Notes under the pieces: model-generated | Seen by the model: only the letters and a program-made list of their open reading frames with translations | What the model was told of the DNA's origin: nothing | The model's database searches: none | Translations under genes and position numbers: made by a program | Part shown: positions 25,850-37,473 of the stretch, piece after piece | Layout of the letters: the number at the start of each line of letters is the position of its first letter | How positions within the stretch are numbered: the first letter of the stretch is position 1 | Source: an uncultured Eubacteriales bacterium | Lineage (GTDB): Bacteria > Bacillota > Clostridia > Christensenellales > CAG-138 | Reading direction: 5' to 3' | Length of the DNA stretch: 64,000 nucleotides | Assembly: GCA_900540495.1 (NCBI GenBank) | Contig: UQGA01000002.1 | Span: 105,704 to 169,703 of the forward strand

Positions 25850-26857
25850 CTATCGCAGATAGGAGAGCAGGCAGATGGCGCAAAGCACGGTCGTTACGAG
25901 CGTGTACATCGTTACGATGCGCGATTCGGAGTAGCCGCACAGCTCGAAGTGGTGGTGCAGCGGCGCCATTTTGAAAATACGCTTGCCGTGCCGCAGTTTG
26001 TAAGAGCCGACCTGCAGGATGACCGATACGGCCGAGGCGACAAAGCAGATGCCCATGATGGGAAACAGCAGGATCGATCGGCTCGTAATGACCATCATGG
26101 AGATCGCCCCGCCGAGCGCGAGGGAGCCGGTGTCGCCCATGAACACGCGCGCGGGGAATGTATTGTAGCGGATAAAGCCGAGGCAGGCGCCCGTGACCGC
26201 AGCCGCAAACACTGCCATGCCCTCCAGGTTGACGCCATAGAGCGTTTGGCCGAGCAGCGCGGCCTGCGAGGCGAGCAGTGCAAATACGACCGTCATGGCG
26301 AGCGAGTAGATCATCGTCACGCCGGAGGCGAGCCCGTCAAGCCCGTCGGTCAGGTTGACGGCGTTGGTCGTGGCGATCACGAGGATCATGACCAGGGGGA
26401 TGTAGTACGCGCCGATATCCCAGCTGCCGCCGGATATGGGCAGGTACAGCGACGGGCCGATGTGCGGCGAACGGTAGGCCCAGAGCGCGACCAGCAGCGC
26501 GATGGCGAACTGCGCGATGATTTTCTGATAGGCGCGCAGGCCGAGGTTGCGCTTGAGGCGCACCTTGATAAAGTCGTCGAGAAAACCCACAAGCGCAAAC
26601 GCAAACGTGACCAGCAGCGCCGGCAGCACGAATTCCGCGCTTTCAAGGCCGAATATCAGCGTGGCCGTGAGGATGCCGCCGAGCGTCATCAACCCGCCCA
26701 TCGTCGGCGTGCCCTGCTTGGCCTTGTGCGAGTCCGGCCCTTCCTCCCGCTCCACCTGGCCGAACTTGAGACGGCTGAGCATGGGGATTACGATGGGGCC
26801 GAGCACCAGAACGACGGCAAACGCGACGAGCGCGCTCAGCAAATAGGTCTGCATCAT
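25850..26857 (-). CDS. mraY: Phospho-N-acetylmuramoyl-pentapeptide transferase
   Basis: A 335-residue ten-helix enzyme making lipid I from UDP-MurNAc-pentapeptide and undecaprenyl phosphate. Motifs are HKAKQGTPTMGGL, the catalytic VGFLDDFIKV, TNAVNLTDGLDGLA, FMGDTGSLALGG and the terminal MAPLHHHFEL. The double ATG at 26857/26854 begins the first helix; no strong ribosome binding site is visible. An in-frame TTG at 26935 overlaps the murE stop but would add 26 non-conserved residues. murF, usually next to mraY, is absent. Confidence 0.95.
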   Translation of the reverse strand: MMQTYLLSALVAFAVVLVLGPIVIPMLSRLKFGQVEREEGPDSHKAKQGTPTMGGLMTLGGILTATLIFGLESAEFVLPALLVTFAFALVGFLDDFIKVRLKRNLGLRAYQKIIAQFAIALLVALWAYRSPHIGPSLYLPISGGSWDIGAYYIPLVMILVIATTNAVNLTDGLDGLASGVTMIYSLAMTVVFALLASQAALLGQTLYGVNLEGMAVFAAAVTGACLGFIRYNTFPARVFMGDTGSLALGGAISMMVITSRSILLFPIMGICFVASAVSVILQVGSYKLRHGKRIFKMAPLHHHFELCGYSESRIVTMYTLVTTVLCAICLLSYLR

Positions 26858-26931
26858 GGATGGTTGTCCGCTTTCCGCCCCGAAGGGCGGCCTTTCTGCC
26901 CGGTCAAGGGCGGGATGTATGGGCCCCGGCG

Positions 26932-28368
<1,437 letters not shown>

Positions 28369-28430
28369 GGACAAAGTTCCTCCCAATTTCCCTGAAGTTC
28401 CGTTGTTCCTTCTGCTTCGCCCGTGCGCCG

Positions 28431-30653
28431 CTATGGCGACGGGGTCGTCGTGGGCGTCGTATTCAGCGCCGGCGTGATCGTGCCGGAAGGCGTGGAGTCG
28501 AACTCCACATAGATCTCCGTACCGGGCGCCACCTCGGTCCCCTCCGGGATGGACTGCGTCATGATCTTCCCGAGGCAGGCGGTCTTATCGTACACGAGCA
28601 CAAGGCCCAACTTGTCCAGCTTATCGAAGGCGTCCTGCCTCCGGTCGTTGATGAGGTTCGGCACCTTCACCAGATCCTTGACGGTCCCTTCGTCGCTGTA
28701 CGTGGTCATCGTGGTATAGATCACCACGCGCGTGCCCTCCGGCACCTCGGTGCCGGCCTCCGGCACCTGCGCGATCACGGTCGCCTGCTCCTCGGAGGGG
28801 ACGTAAATCGTCTCCGGGAAACCGCGCCGCGTCAGGATATAGGCTGCCTGCTTGGCGGTTTCGCCCACGACGTTCGGCACCTCTACCAGCTCGGTGTTCT
28901 CCTCCGTGTTCGGGCGGATGCTGTAGTACTGCACGAGGTTGGACAGCGCCCGCTGTACGAACGGGGCGGCCACCGTACTGCCGTAGACGACCGGTACGCA
29001 TGGTTCGTCAACCGTAATGAGACAGATCAGCTGCGGGTCGTCCGCCGGCACAAAACCGATGAATGAGGCGATCAGCAGCGTGCTGGAGACCTTGCCGTTC
29101 TCATCGTATTTCTGCGCCGTACCGGTCTTGCCGCCAACGGTGTATCCGGCGATCTGCGCGTTGCTGCCGCTGCCGTTATCCACGACCGACTGCAGGATCT
29201 GCCGCACCTTGGCCGAGGTATCGGAGCTGATGACGCGGCGCAGCTCCTTCGGTTCGTTCTGTTCAATGTAGGTGGTCGCGCTGGTCTCGCTGTCGGTCGA
29301 GGAGATCGACTTGACCACATACGGCTGCATCAGGATGCCGCCGTTGATGGCGGCCGACGCGGCTGTGAGGATCTGCAGCGGCGTGGTGGTGATGCTCTGC
29401 CCAAACCCGATACGCGCCAGATCCGTATCGCGCACATACTTGCGGTGGATGACCTCGCCGGTGTCCTCGCCGGGGATGCCGCTCTCGGTCGATGTGCCAA
29501 AGCCGAAGGCGTAGATATAGTCGTAAAACGTATCCACGCCCATCGCCAGCGCCATCTGCATGAACGCGCAGTTGCACGAGTTTTCGCATGCTTCCGTCAG
29601 CGTCTGATGCCCATGCTTGCTCCAGCAGTGGATCGTTTCGGTGCGGAAGGTCAGCGACCCGGAGCACTCAAACGTGCTGTCCATCGTAACGACGCCGGAA
29701 TCGAGCGCGGCGGCCAGCGTGATGATCTTAAAGATCGAGCCCGGCTCGAACGTGTCGGTGACGGAGCGGTTGCGGGACATGGCCATGAGCGTCGTCACGT
29801 CGCTGCGATCCGGGCTGTTGAGGTCGAACGTCGGATTCGTGGCCGTAGCCAGGATCTCGCCGGTGGACGGGTCCATGACGATGCCCGTCACGGTCTTGGC
29901 GTTGTTGACCGACATGCACTCCGCCAGCGCCGTTTCCAGATAGCCCTGCACCGCCGTATCGACCGTAAGCGTCACGTCGTAGCCGTTCGTCGGCGCGATG
30001 TATTCCTCCTCGCCATAGGGCAACGGATTGCCATAGGCGTCCTTCGGCGTGACGAGGCGGCCGTTTTCCCCGGCCAGATATTTGTCGAGCGAGGCCTCAA
30101 GGCCCGTCTGCCCTTCGCCGTCTATTCCGGTGAACCCGATGAGCTGCGCAAACAGCTTGCCGTTGGAGTATTTGCGCGTCATGTCGGTCGAGAAGGTGAT
30201 GATGCCGTTGTCAAAGTTCAGCGCGATGATCTCGTTCACCACGTCGCTGGAGACCTGGCGCTTGAGCACAAGCTGTTGCTTGTCGGTGCGGGACACCTTT
30301 TCGTACACCTCGTCATAGCTGAGGTCGAGGATGTCCGAAACGAGCAGCGACACGCGCACGCGCTCGGCTTCCTCCTCCGCTTCGTCGTCCTCGTCGATGA
30401 CGCGCGGGTTGACCAGTACGCGGTACGAGTTGCCGCTCTGGGCAAGCACCGTGCCGTTGGTGTCGAGGATACGGCCGCGCTGCGCCTGAATGGCGCTTCT
30501 GCGGGTCTGCTGTGTGAGCGCCATGCTCTCATAGCGCGGACCGTCGATGATCTGCACCTGGAACAGGCGGAACACGAGCAGCAGAAACAGGACCGCTGCA
30601 AACCCCAACAGGATCAGCAGGCGTTTTTTCAGTTTTGGCGCAGGTACTGCCAT
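28431..30653 (-). CDS. Class B penicillin-binding protein with two PASTA domains (PBP2B/SpoVD/FtsI)
   Basis: A 740-residue transpeptidase. A short basic cytoplasmic tail and one helix (about 10-30) are followed by the PBP dimer domain (RRSAIQAQRGRILDTNG). The transpeptidase domain has active-site EPGSIFKI (SxxK), ENSCNCAF (SxN) and GGKTGTA (KTG). Two PASTA domains follow, VEVPNVVGETAKQAA and VKVPNLINDRRQDAFDK, and then a Thr/Pro tail. It crosslinks septal or spore-cortex peptidoglycan with FtsW. The single copy in this cluster could serve division, sporulation or both; two PASTA domains occur in PBP2B- and one in SpoVD-type proteins of Bacillus. Confidence 0.94.
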   Translation of the reverse strand: MAVPAPKLKKRLLILLGFAAVLFLLLVFRLFQVQIIDGPRYESMALTQQTRRSAIQAQRGRILDTNGTVLAQSGNSYRVLVNPRVIDEDDEAEEEAERVRVSLLVSDILDLSYDEVYEKVSRTDKQQLVLKRQVSSDVVNEIIALNFDNGIITFSTDMTRKYSNGKLFAQLIGFTGIDGEGQTGLEASLDKYLAGENGRLVTPKDAYGNPLPYGEEEYIAPTNGYDVTLTVDTAVQGYLETALAECMSVNNAKTVTGIVMDPSTGEILATATNPTFDLNSPDRSDVTTLMAMSRNRSVTDTFEPGSIFKIITLAAALDSGVVTMDSTFECSGSLTFRTETIHCWSKHGHQTLTEACENSCNCAFMQMALAMGVDTFYDYIYAFGFGTSTESGIPGEDTGEVIHRKYVRDTDLARIGFGQSITTTPLQILTAASAAINGGILMQPYVVKSISSTDSETSATTYIEQNEPKELRRVISSDTSAKVRQILQSVVDNGSGSNAQIAGYTVGGKTGTAQKYDENGKVSSTLLIASFIGFVPADDPQLICLITVDEPCVPVVYGSTVAAPFVQRALSNLVQYYSIRPNTEENTELVEVPNVVGETAKQAAYILTRRGFPETIYVPSEEQATVIAQVPEAGTEVPEGTRVVIYTTMTTYSDEGTVKDLVKVPNLINDRRQDAFDKLDKLGLVLVYDKTACLGKIMTQSIPEGTEVAPGTEIYVEFDSTPSGTITPALNTTPTTTPSP

Positions 30654-30704
30654 CGCGGCTCCTTCCTGCGGGCGGTTCTTTGCGGCTGTGCGACGGCGCC
30701 GGCC

Positions 30705-31223
30705 TTACGGCTCGGCGGGTTCGTCGTCGCCGTCGTCCTCCGGCGCGTCCTCAGGAGAGGTTGCATTGCCGGTAGCGGGGATCGGACTGCCCGATTGCAC
30801 GTATTGCGACTGAACCGGATAGCGCATGCCGCGGCTCTCGGCAAAAGCCTGCGCATCCTCCATCGTTACTGCACACTCGATATCGGCTTCCAGCGTGTTG
30901 ATGCGCAGCCGGATCTCCTCGATTTCATCGTTGAGCGCGTTGATTCCCGCATAAGCGCGGGAGATGCGCTCGTAGCCGGACAGCACGAATACGAGCATGC
31001 CGGCAAAAATGAATGCGCAGACCATGATGCCGATGCGCGAACTGAGCTTCATCTCACTGCGTGGACGCAGCGAAATGGGCGTCGCTTTCATCGGCGCGGC
31101 GGCAAGCCGCTCTCCGGTTTCGGGATCGTATGCATATGCCTCACTGTCGCGTGTGGGCGCATACAGCCTGGTGGACGGGGCGTCGGCACGCCGCTCGTCG
31201 CGCTCAAAACGGATTTTCTCCAT
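30705..31223 (-). CDS. ftsL: FtsL-like septum formation protein
   Basis: A 172-residue bitopic protein: about 60 charged cytoplasmic residues, one helix (IGIMVCAFIFAGMLVFVLSG), then a coiled-coil segment with heptads (RAYAGINALNDEIEEIRLRI, then INTLEADIECAV) and a SRGMRYP motif, as in FtsL/DivIC proteins. The end is acidic and Pro-rich. FtsL links DivIB/DivIC with PBP2 and FtsW at the septum. Sequence conservation is low in this family, so the name rests on architecture and on its place between rsmH and the PBP gene. It overlaps rsmH by one base (TGATG). Confidence 0.85.
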   Translation of the reverse strand: MEKIRFERDERRADAPSTRLYAPTRDSEAYAYDPETGERLAAAPMKATPISLRPRSEMKLSSRIGIMVCAFIFAGMLVFVLSGYERISRAYAGINALNDEIEEIRLRINTLEADIECAVTMEDAQAFAESRGMRYPVQSQYVQSGSPIPATGNATSPEDAPEDDGDDEPAEP

Positions 31224-32233
31224 CAGGATCCCTCACTATCTCTATGCGGTCGAATGCGTGCGTTAGCACGCGGGTTTTCTTCGCCGTCCGCATGAGCGGG
31301 CAGCTTTTCGATGGCGCGCAGCTTGGCGCAGGCGGCGCGGCTGTTGGCCGCCGCTTCCTCTGCCGTGCAGGCAAGAGGCTTCTTCGTCAGCACGCGCGCG
31401 GTAGGGCGCCTGCCGCAGGTGCACACGGGCGCCTTCGGCGGGCAGATACAGGGGTTCTCGTAGGAACGGAACGCCTGCTTCACGATGCGATCCTCGAGCG
31501 AGTGGAACGTGAGGATCACAAGCCGCCCGCCGGGAGCGAGCAGGTCGTGCGCGCCGTCGATGGCGGCGCGCAGGCCCTCCAACTCGCCGTTGACGGCGAT
31601 GCGGATGGCCTGGAAGGTCCGCCGTGCCGGATGCTGCGCTTCGCGGCGGCTTCTGGCGGGCATGGCCGCGCAGACAAGGGCGGCCAGTTCCGCGGTGGTC
31701 TCGATCGGCGCGCGCTCCCGCTGCTGGACGATGCGCGACGCGATGCGCGCGGCATAGCGTTCCTCTCCATATTCGCGCAGGATGCGGCACAGCTCCTCGA
31801 ACGAGTCGCCGTTGACCACGTCGCGCGCGGTGAGCGGCGCCGTGCGATCCATGCGCATGTCGAGGGGAGCGTCCGCATGGTAGGAAAATCCACGCTCCGG
31901 CGTATCGAGCTGATGGCTCGACACCCCCAGATCCAGCAGGATGCCGTCCGCGGCCGTGACGCCCAGGGGCGCAAGCAACGTCCGCATCTCAAAAAAATTG
32001 CCATGAACAGCGAGGAAGCGACCTTCGTATCTGCGCAGGCGCTCCTCCGATGCTGCCACGGCCTCCCGGTCCCGGTCGATCCCAATGAGCCGTCCGCCCG
32101 CCGGCAGACGCTCGAGGACCATCTCCGCATGCCCGCCGCCGCCCAGCGTCCCATCGACGAACACACCGCCCCTCTCGGGCGCGAGATATGACAAGACTTC
32201 CCGGCACATCACCGGGGTATGCGAAAAACTCAT
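31223..32233 (-). CDS. rsmH: 16S rRNA (cytosine(1402)-N4)-methyltransferase
   Basis: A 336-residue MraW/RsmH enzyme that N4-methylates C1402 in the ribosomal P site. Conserved parts are FSHTPVMCREVLSYL, the SAM motif FVDGTLGGGGHAE, GIDRDREAV, ILLDLGVSSHQLD, RGFSYHADAPLDMRMD, and ILTFHSLEDRIVK. The C-terminus has an added cysteine cluster typical of Firmicutes (CICPPKAPVCTCGR). It overlaps mraZ upstream (ATGA) and ftsL downstream. Confidence 0.96.
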   Translation of the reverse strand: MSFSHTPVMCREVLSYLAPERGGVFVDGTLGGGGHAEMVLERLPAGGRLIGIDRDREAVAASEERLRRYEGRFLAVHGNFFEMRTLLAPLGVTAADGILLDLGVSSHQLDTPERGFSYHADAPLDMRMDRTAPLTARDVVNGDSFEELCRILREYGEERYAARIASRIVQQRERAPIETTAELAALVCAAMPARSRREAQHPARRTFQAIRIAVNGELEGLRAAIDGAHDLLAPGGRLVILTFHSLEDRIVKQAFRSYENPCICPPKAPVCTCGRRPTARVLTKKPLACTAEEAAANSRAACAKLRAIEKLPAHADGEENPRANARIRPHRDSEGS

Positions 32234-32676
32234 ATGCCGAGCTGCTGCAGGTGCTGCAGCGCGTCGGAAAAGCCGGCTTCCGCCGCTTCGCTGTGGCGGC
32301 GCAGCTGCTCCGGGTCCCAGAACTCGATGCGGTTGCCTACGCCGATGAGGGTCGCCTCGCGCGTCAGGCCCGCGATCTCGCGCAGCGGGGCGGGGATGAG
32401 CACGCGGCCCTGCTTGTCCGTCTCGCAGGCGGCGGCCATCGCATACAGCCTGCGCCGGACCGCCTGTCCCGCCACGTCCGTCACCGGCAGGGCGGCCAGC
32501 TTTTCAGAAAACAGCTCCCACTCTGACACGGACATGCCGAACAGGCAGGTGGTGCTGCCGTCCCCCAGCAGGCCGAGCGTGACGATGAGCAGATCGCCCA
32601 CGTCGTCGCGCCACTTGGCGGGCACGAATACACGCCCCTTGGCGTCGAGCGTATGCGAAAACGAACCGATCAGCAC
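32230..32676 (-). CDS. mraZ: Transcriptional regulator MraZ
   Basis: A 148-residue protein with the double AbrB-like/MraZ fold. The first half begins LIGSFSHTLDAKGRVFVPAKWRDD and the second has CETDKQGRVLIPAPLREIAGL, the two copies of the D-x-K/Q-G-R-v-x-x-P motif. MraZ forms a ring that represses its own dcw promoter. The start is a GTG at 32676 with AAGGAGG 9 nt upstream; no ATG suits. First gene of the dcw operon. Candidate binding repeats lie in the promoter (32785-32813). Confidence 0.95.
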   Translation of the reverse strand: MLIGSFSHTLDAKGRVFVPAKWRDDVGDLLIVTLGLLGDGSTTCLFGMSVSEWELFSEKLAALPVTDVAGQAVRRRLYAMAAACETDKQGRVLIPAPLREIAGLTREATLIGVGNRIEFWDPEQLRRHSEAAEAGFSDALQHLQQLGI

Positions 32677-32778
32677 CCGGCCGCGCCTCCTTCCTGCAAC
32701 GGTACTGGCACGGCGCTTACTTCCGTATGGCGGACATGCCGCCTGCGAGGAAGGAAACGCCACCCTCTTGTGCTGTTT

Positions 32779-32813
32779 AGTATACACCACTTTGCCCCAT
32801 TTGTCACCACCTG
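32779..32813 (-). promoter_or_regulatory. dcw operon promoter with candidate MraZ-box repeats
   Basis: Minus-strand GTGACA (32802-32807), 17 bp, TATACT (32779-32784). The spacer and -35 region are built from three G-rich direct repeats at about 10-bp steps (GGTGGTGA, AAATGGGG, AAAGTGGTG; 32785-32813), resembling the AAAGTG-type boxes known for MraZ autoregulation in Firmicutes and Mollicutes. Confidence 0.6.
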
Positions 32814-32900
32814 AATGGTCAATTTACCCGATTTTTTTGAACAAATTATAAATTCGACCCGCTTCGCACCCGTTTCCCCTTCCGAGGGGAGGGGGGAGGG

Positions 32901-32929
32901 ATACCAAAATGTACAATTTGTGGTATACT
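32901..32929 (+). promoter_or_regulatory. Topoisomerase operon promoter with near-palindrome
   Basis: Extended -10 TGG-TATACT (32921-32929), 36 nt before the subunit B start. Just upstream and overlapping it is an imperfect 26-bp palindrome centred on TGTACA (32901-32926, arms ATACC.../...GGTAT). No good -35 at 17 bp, so an activator or the extended -10 may drive it. It is divergent from the dcw promoter. Confidence 0.5.
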
Positions 32930-32964
32930 ATGTTTTCGGAAAGACATATATCTTGGGGGTATTC

Positions 32965-34959
32965 ATGGCGAAGGACTATACCGTATCCGATATCAAGGTG
33001 ATGGAGGGGCTGGACGCGGTGCGCATGCGCCCGGGCATGTACATCGGCTCGACCGGACAACGCGGCCTGCACCACCTGCTCTGGGAGATTGTGGACAATT
33101 CCATCGACGAGGCGGCCAACGGTTATGCCTCCGAGGTGTGCGTCACGCTCAACCGCGACGGTTCCGTCACCGTGTCCGACAACGGGCGCGGCATTCCGGT
33201 CGGCATCCACGAGAAGCTGGGCGTATCCGGCGTGGAGGTCGTATTCACTCAGCTGCACGCCGGCGGCAAGTTCGGCAACGACAGCTACGGCTATTCGGGC
33301 GGTCTTCACGGGGTGGGCGCGTCGGTCGTGAACGCGCTTTCAGAGTGGCTGACGGTGGAAGTGTTTTACGAGAACCGGGCGTACAGGATGGAGTTTGAGA
33401 GCGTGGACGACGGCACGGGCCATATCGTCTCCGGCAGGCCGAAGTACCCGCTCACCGAGGTGGGGCGTACGCGCCGGCAGGGGACGGTGGTCACGTTCAA
33501 GCCGGATGCGCGCGTGTTTGAAACGACGGAGATGCATTTTGAGACCGTCTCCCGCCGCCTGCGCGAGCTGGCGTATCTCAATCGCGGCGCGCGCATGTCG
33601 CTCACCGACAACCGCCGGCGCGCCACTCCCGCCGAGGAGGGCGAGGCGGAACGGCCGCGCGCGGTCGAATACCGGTTCGACGGCGGCCTGTCGGATTTTG
33701 TGACCTATCTCAACGCGGACAAGACCGTGCTGTACGAGCCGCCCGTCCACATCCAGGGCACGAGCGGCGACATCGTGGTCGAGCTTGCCATGCAGCACAA
33801 CGACGGCTATGCCGACAGCATCTTCTCATATGTGAACAACATCCCCACCACCGAGGGCGGCACGCATGAGACGGGGTTCAAGGCGGCGTTGACCAAGGTG
33901 ATGAACGACTTCTGCCGCCGCACGGGCGTGCTCAAGGAAAAGGACGCCTCCCTCACCGGCGAGGATTTCCGCGAGGGGATCACCGCCGTGCTGAGCCTCA
34001 AGATGCGCTCCATCCAGTTTGAGGGCCAGACCAAGACGCGCCTTGGCAATACGGAGGCGCGCCCGGCCGTGGAGGCCGTGGTGGGCGAGGCGCTCGCGCA
34101 TTATCTGGAGGATCTCAAAAATGCGGCCGTCGGCGCCGCCATCGCGGAGAAGGCGGTCAAGTCCGCCAAGGTGCGCGAGGCGGCGCGCAAGGCAAAGGCC
34201 ACCGCCCGTGAGAAGAACAAGCTCGAAAACGCGCCGCTGGTGGGCAAGCTGTCCAGCTGCACCGGGCGCAACGCGGCGATCAACGAGCTGTTCATCGTCG
34301 AGGGCGATTCGGCCGGCGGCAGCGCCAAGCAGGGGCGCGACCGCCGCTTCCAGGCGATCCTGCCGCTGCGCGGCAAGCCGCTCAACGTGGAGAAGAAGCG
34401 GCTTGATCAGGTGCTCCAGAACGAGGAATTCCGCTCCATGATCACCGCCATCGGCACCGGCATCGGCGAGGATTTCGACATCTCCTCGCTCAAGTACGAC
34501 AAGATCATCATTCTTGCCGACGCGGATCAGGACGGCGCGCACATCCGCTCCATCCTGCTGACGTTTTTCTATCGGTACATGAAGCCGCTTATCACCGAGG
34601 GGCATGTGTACATCGGCCTTCCGCCGCTCTACCGGGTGCAGAAGGGATCGAAGCTCGTTTACTGCTATGACGACGAGGAGCTGCGGCGCGCCACGCGCAC
34701 CGTGGGACGCGGCTATGTGCTGCAACGGTACAAGGGCCTTGGCGAAATGAACCCGGAACAGCTCTGGGAGACCACCATGAACCCGCAAAACCGGCAGCTT
34801 GTGCGCGTCACCATCGACGATGCGGCGGATGTGGAACATCTGGTCACCGTGCTCATGGGCGATAAGGTGCAGTCGCGCAAGGAATACATCTTCGAAAACG
34901 CCGATTTCAACCGCCGCCGCGACGACGTGTTTGAAAAGATGGCGACCAGACAGGGGTGA
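32965..34959 (+). CDS. Type IIA DNA topoisomerase subunit B (GyrB/ParE)
   Basis: A 664-residue ATPase subunit. GHKL ATP-binding motifs are [25 protein letters not shown] and the [15 protein letters not shown] lid. The transducer and TOPRIM domains follow, with [19 protein letters not shown] and the metal [11 protein letters not shown]. The C-terminus is [21 protein letters not shown]. With the next gene it forms a topoisomerase that passes DNA duplexes through a double-strand break. Length and motifs fit both GyrB and ParE. Since there is no dnaA-dnaN-recF context, a second ParE-like copy is possible. The ATG follows TTGGGGGTATTC. Confidence 0.95.
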   Translation: MAKDYTVSDIKVMEGLDAVRMRPGMYIGSTGQRGLHHLLWEIVDNSIDEAANGYASEVCVTLNRDGSVTVSDNGRGIPVGIHEKLGVSGVEVVFTQLHAGGKFGNDSYGYSGGLHGVGASVVNALSEWLTVEVFYENRAYRMEFESVDDGTGHIVSGRPKYPLTEVGRTRRQGTVVTFKPDARVFETTEMHFETVSRRLRELAYLNRGARMSLTDNRRRATPAEEGEAERPRAVEYRFDGGLSDFVTYLNADKTVLYEPPVHIQGTSGDIVVELAMQHNDGYADSIFSYVNNIPTTEGGTHETGFKAALTKVMNDFCRRTGVLKEKDASLTGEDFREGITAVLSLKMRSIQFEGQTKTRLGNTEARPAVEAVVGEALAHYLEDLKNAAVGAAIAEKAVKSAKVREAARKAKATAREKNKLENAPLVGKLSSCTGRNAAINELFIVEGDSAGGSAKQGRDRRFQAILPLRGKPLNVEKKRLDQVLQNEEFRSMITAIGTGIGEDFDISSLKYDKIIILADADQDGAHIRSILLTFFYRYMKPLITEGHVYIGLPPLYRVQKGSKLVYCYDDEELRRATRTVGRGYVLQRYKGLGEMNPEQLWETTMNPQNRQLVRVTIDDAADVEHLVTVLMGDKVQSRKEYIFENADFNRRRDDVFEKMATRQG

Positions 34960-34964
34960 GGGAT

Positions 34965-37364
34965 ATGGCAAGGACGCAGGAACCGGCGCAGGAAAAGATT
35001 CTGCTGCGCAGCATGGACGAGGTCATGCACAACTCCATGATGCCCTATGCCGAGCATGTCATCCTCGAGCGCGCGTTGCCGCGCGTGGAGGACGGACTCA
35101 AGCCCGTGCAGCGGCGCATCCTGTTCACCATGCTCGAACTCGGCTTGTCGCCCGACAAACCGCACCGCAAGAGCGCCCGCATCGTCGGGGATTGCCTCGG
35201 CAAATACCATCCGCATGGCGACTCCTCCGTTTACGACGCGATGGTGCGCATGGCGCAGCCGTTCAACATGCGCGTCCCGCTTGTGGACGGACACGGCAAC
35301 TTCGGCTCGGTGGACGGCGACAGCGCCGCCGCCATGCGCTATACCGAAGCGCGCATGACCGAAGCGGCCATGCAGCAGCTGCGCGACATCGACAAGGACA
35401 CCGTGCCGTTCATGTTCAACTTTGACGACACGCTCAAGGAGCCGGAACTGCTGCCGGGACGATTCCCGAACCTGCTCATCAACGGGGCGTCCGGCATTGC
35501 CGTCGGCCTTGCGACGAACATCCCGCCGCACAATCCGGCGGAGGCGATCGACGCGGTCATCGCGGTGATGGAGAACCCGCGCATCACGCTTGCCGAACTC
35601 ATGCAGATCCTGCCGGCGCCGGATTTTCCGACGGGCGGCTTCCTGCTCAAATCGGAAGAGATCGCCCGCGCGTACGAGACCGGTCGCGGGAAGCTGACCA
35701 TGCGCGCCCGGACGCACTTTGAGGAGCAGAAAAACGGCAAGACGCTCATCGTCATCACCGAGCTGCCGTACCAGGTCAACAAGGCGGCCGCGCTTGAGAA
35801 AATACTTGCCGTCAGCCAGGAGAAGAAATCTCTGTTCATGGGCATCGGCGATATTCGGGACGAGAGCGACCGGCAGGGCATGCGGGCGGTCATCGAGGTC
35901 AAGAAGGACGGCGACCCGGAGAAGATCCTGCAATACCTCTACAAATATTCCGACCTGCAGTGCACTTTCGGCGTGAACATGGTCGCCATCGCCGGCGGAA
36001 AGCCGCAGCAGCTCGGGCTCAAGCAGCTCATCGCGCACTACATCCGCCACCAGCGCGACGTGGTCACGCGGCGCACGCAGAACGAGCTGGAGACGGCCGA
36101 ACGGCGGGAACATGTGCTTGCCGGGCTTATGGTCGCGGTGGACAATCTCGACCGCGTGATCGCCCTCATCCGTGCGTCCAAATCCCCCAAGGAGGCCAAG
36201 GACGGGCTTATGGGCGCGTTCGGTCTGACCGAACTGCAGGCACAGGCCATCCTTGATCTGCGGCTCCAGCGGCTCACCAACCTCGAGCTGCTCGCCATCG
36301 AGCGCGAATATGCGCAGGTGGTACGGCTCATCGCGGAGCTCAAGGCCATTCTTGCCTCGGATCGCAAGCTCATCGCGCTCATCCGCAAGGAGCTCCTCGA
36401 GATCCGGGCGCAGATCGGCGACGCCCGTCGCACGCAGCTCATCGCCGGCGAGGCGGAAATCGCCGTGGACGCGGAAGATCTCTCCACCGCCGAGGATGTG
36501 ACCGTCGCCATCTGCGAAGGGCTCAAGGCGCGCCGCTGCCCGACCCGCCTGTTCAACGCCGCCCAGATCGCGGAGGACAAGCCGCTGTTCTGCATCGAGA
36601 CGCGCTCCGATCGGCGCATCCGCCTGTTTACCGATCAGGGCGCCGTACTCTCGCTTGTCGCCGACGAGATCCCCGAGACGCGCGCCACCGCGCGCGCCGT
36701 CAATCTCGCGTCGCTGTTGCCGTTTGAAAAAAACGAGCGCATCGTGGGCGCCTTCCCGGATGAGGAGGAGGGGGAGTATCTGTTCTATACGAAAAACGGG
36801 TTCGTCAAGCGCACCGCCGCGGCGGAATACCGCCTGCGCGCCAGGCGCACGGCCGCCGTTGCGCTCAAGGAGCGGGACGCCGTCTTCGGCGTGGAGCGCC
36901 TTGCCGGCGATACGCTGCTGCTGGTCACGCGGCTCGGCATGAGCATCCGCTTCGCTACCGATACCATCCCCGCCACGGGCCGCGTCAGCGGCGGCGTCAA
37001 GTGCATCAAACTTGACGAGGGCGACGCCGTATGCTACGCCGGCCAGCTACCGGACGAGGGGGAACTGCTCGTCATCACCGACCGGGGTTACGGCAAACGT
37101 AGCTTCCTGTTCGATTATGAGGTGCAGGGCCGCAACGGCAAGGGCGTCAAGACGTTCGACTTCAAAAAGAACGGCGCAAACGGCAACAGCATCGCCGCCG
37201 TGTTCCACGTCTGCGAGCCGTTTCCCATTACCATTGTCCAGCGCCATGGCGCCAAAACCACCCTGTCGACCGAATCGGTGCATATCGAGCCGCGCGCTGG
37301 CAGAGGCTCCATGCTTGTGGCCGTCGTACTGGACGACGACGTGGTCGAGGTGCGCCGCGCCTAA
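34965..37364 (+). CDS. Type IIA DNA topoisomerase subunit A (GyrA/ParC)
   Basis: A 799-residue breakage-reunion subunit. The winged-helix domain has [15 protein letters not shown], the quinolone-determining region [18 protein letters not shown] and the catalytic tyrosine in [10 protein letters not shown] coiled coil, the C-gate and a six-bladed pinwheel follow. The sequence [14 protein letters not shown] matches five of seven residues of the GyrA box QRRGGKG, so supercoiling ability is uncertain: intermediate between GyrA and ParC. The GTG/ATG choice: ATG 34965 has GGTGAGGG directly upstream. It starts 5 bp after subunit B in one operon. Confidence 0.94.
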   Translation: MARTQEPAQEKILLRSMDEVMHNSMMPYAEHVILERALPRVEDGLKPVQRRILFTMLELGLSPDKPHRKSARIVGDCLGKYHPHGDSSVYDAMVRMAQPFNMRVPLVDGHGNFGSVDGDSAAAMRYTEARMTEAAMQQLRDIDKDTVPFMFNFDDTLKEPELLPGRFPNLLINGASGIAVGLATNIPPHNPAEAIDAVIAVMENPRITLAELMQILPAPDFPTGGFLLKSEEIARAYETGRGKLTMRARTHFEEQKNGKTLIVITELPYQVNKAAALEKILAVSQEKKSLFMGIGDIRDESDRQGMRAVIEVKKDGDPEKILQYLYKYSDLQCTFGVNMVAIAGGKPQQLGLKQLIAHYIRHQRDVVTRRTQNELETAERREHVLAGLMVAVDNLDRVIALIRASKSPKEAKDGLMGAFGLTELQAQAILDLRLQRLTNLELLAIEREYAQVVRLIAELKAILASDRKLIALIRKELLEIRAQIGDARRTQLIAGEAEIAVDAEDLSTAEDVTVAICEGLKARRCPTRLFNAAQIAEDKPLFCIETRSDRRIRLFTDQGAVLSLVADEIPETRATARAVNLASLLPFEKNERIVGAFPDEEEGEYLFYTKNGFVKRTAAAEYRLRARRTAAVALKERDAVFGVERLAGDTLLLVTRLGMSIRFATDTIPATGRVSGGVKCIKLDEGDAVCYAGQLPDEGELLVITDRGYGKRSFLFDYEVQGRNGKGVKTFDFKKNGANGNSIAAVFHVCEPFPITIVQRHGAKTTLSTESVHIEPRAGRGSMLVAVVLDDDVVEVRRA

Positions 37365-37395
37365 CGGCCGGCCGTGCGGCCGCAGCCGTCGCGCA

Positions 37396-37454
37396 AACAA
37401 CAACGGGTCTCCCTTTCGCCGGTGGCGAACAGGGGGACCCGTTTCATTGTTGTT
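37396..37454. terminator. Long bidirectional terminator between the topoisomerase operon and lgt
   Basis: Extended hairpin with outer arms AACAA/TTGTT, a GGGTC/GACCC section and an inner TTCGCC/GGCGAA stem-loop around 37415-37429. It lies between converging genes and is followed by T-rich DNA on the plus strand (CCGTTTTTGG). Confidence 0.75.
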
Positions 37455-37473
37455 CCGTTTTTGGTTTCGCGGC

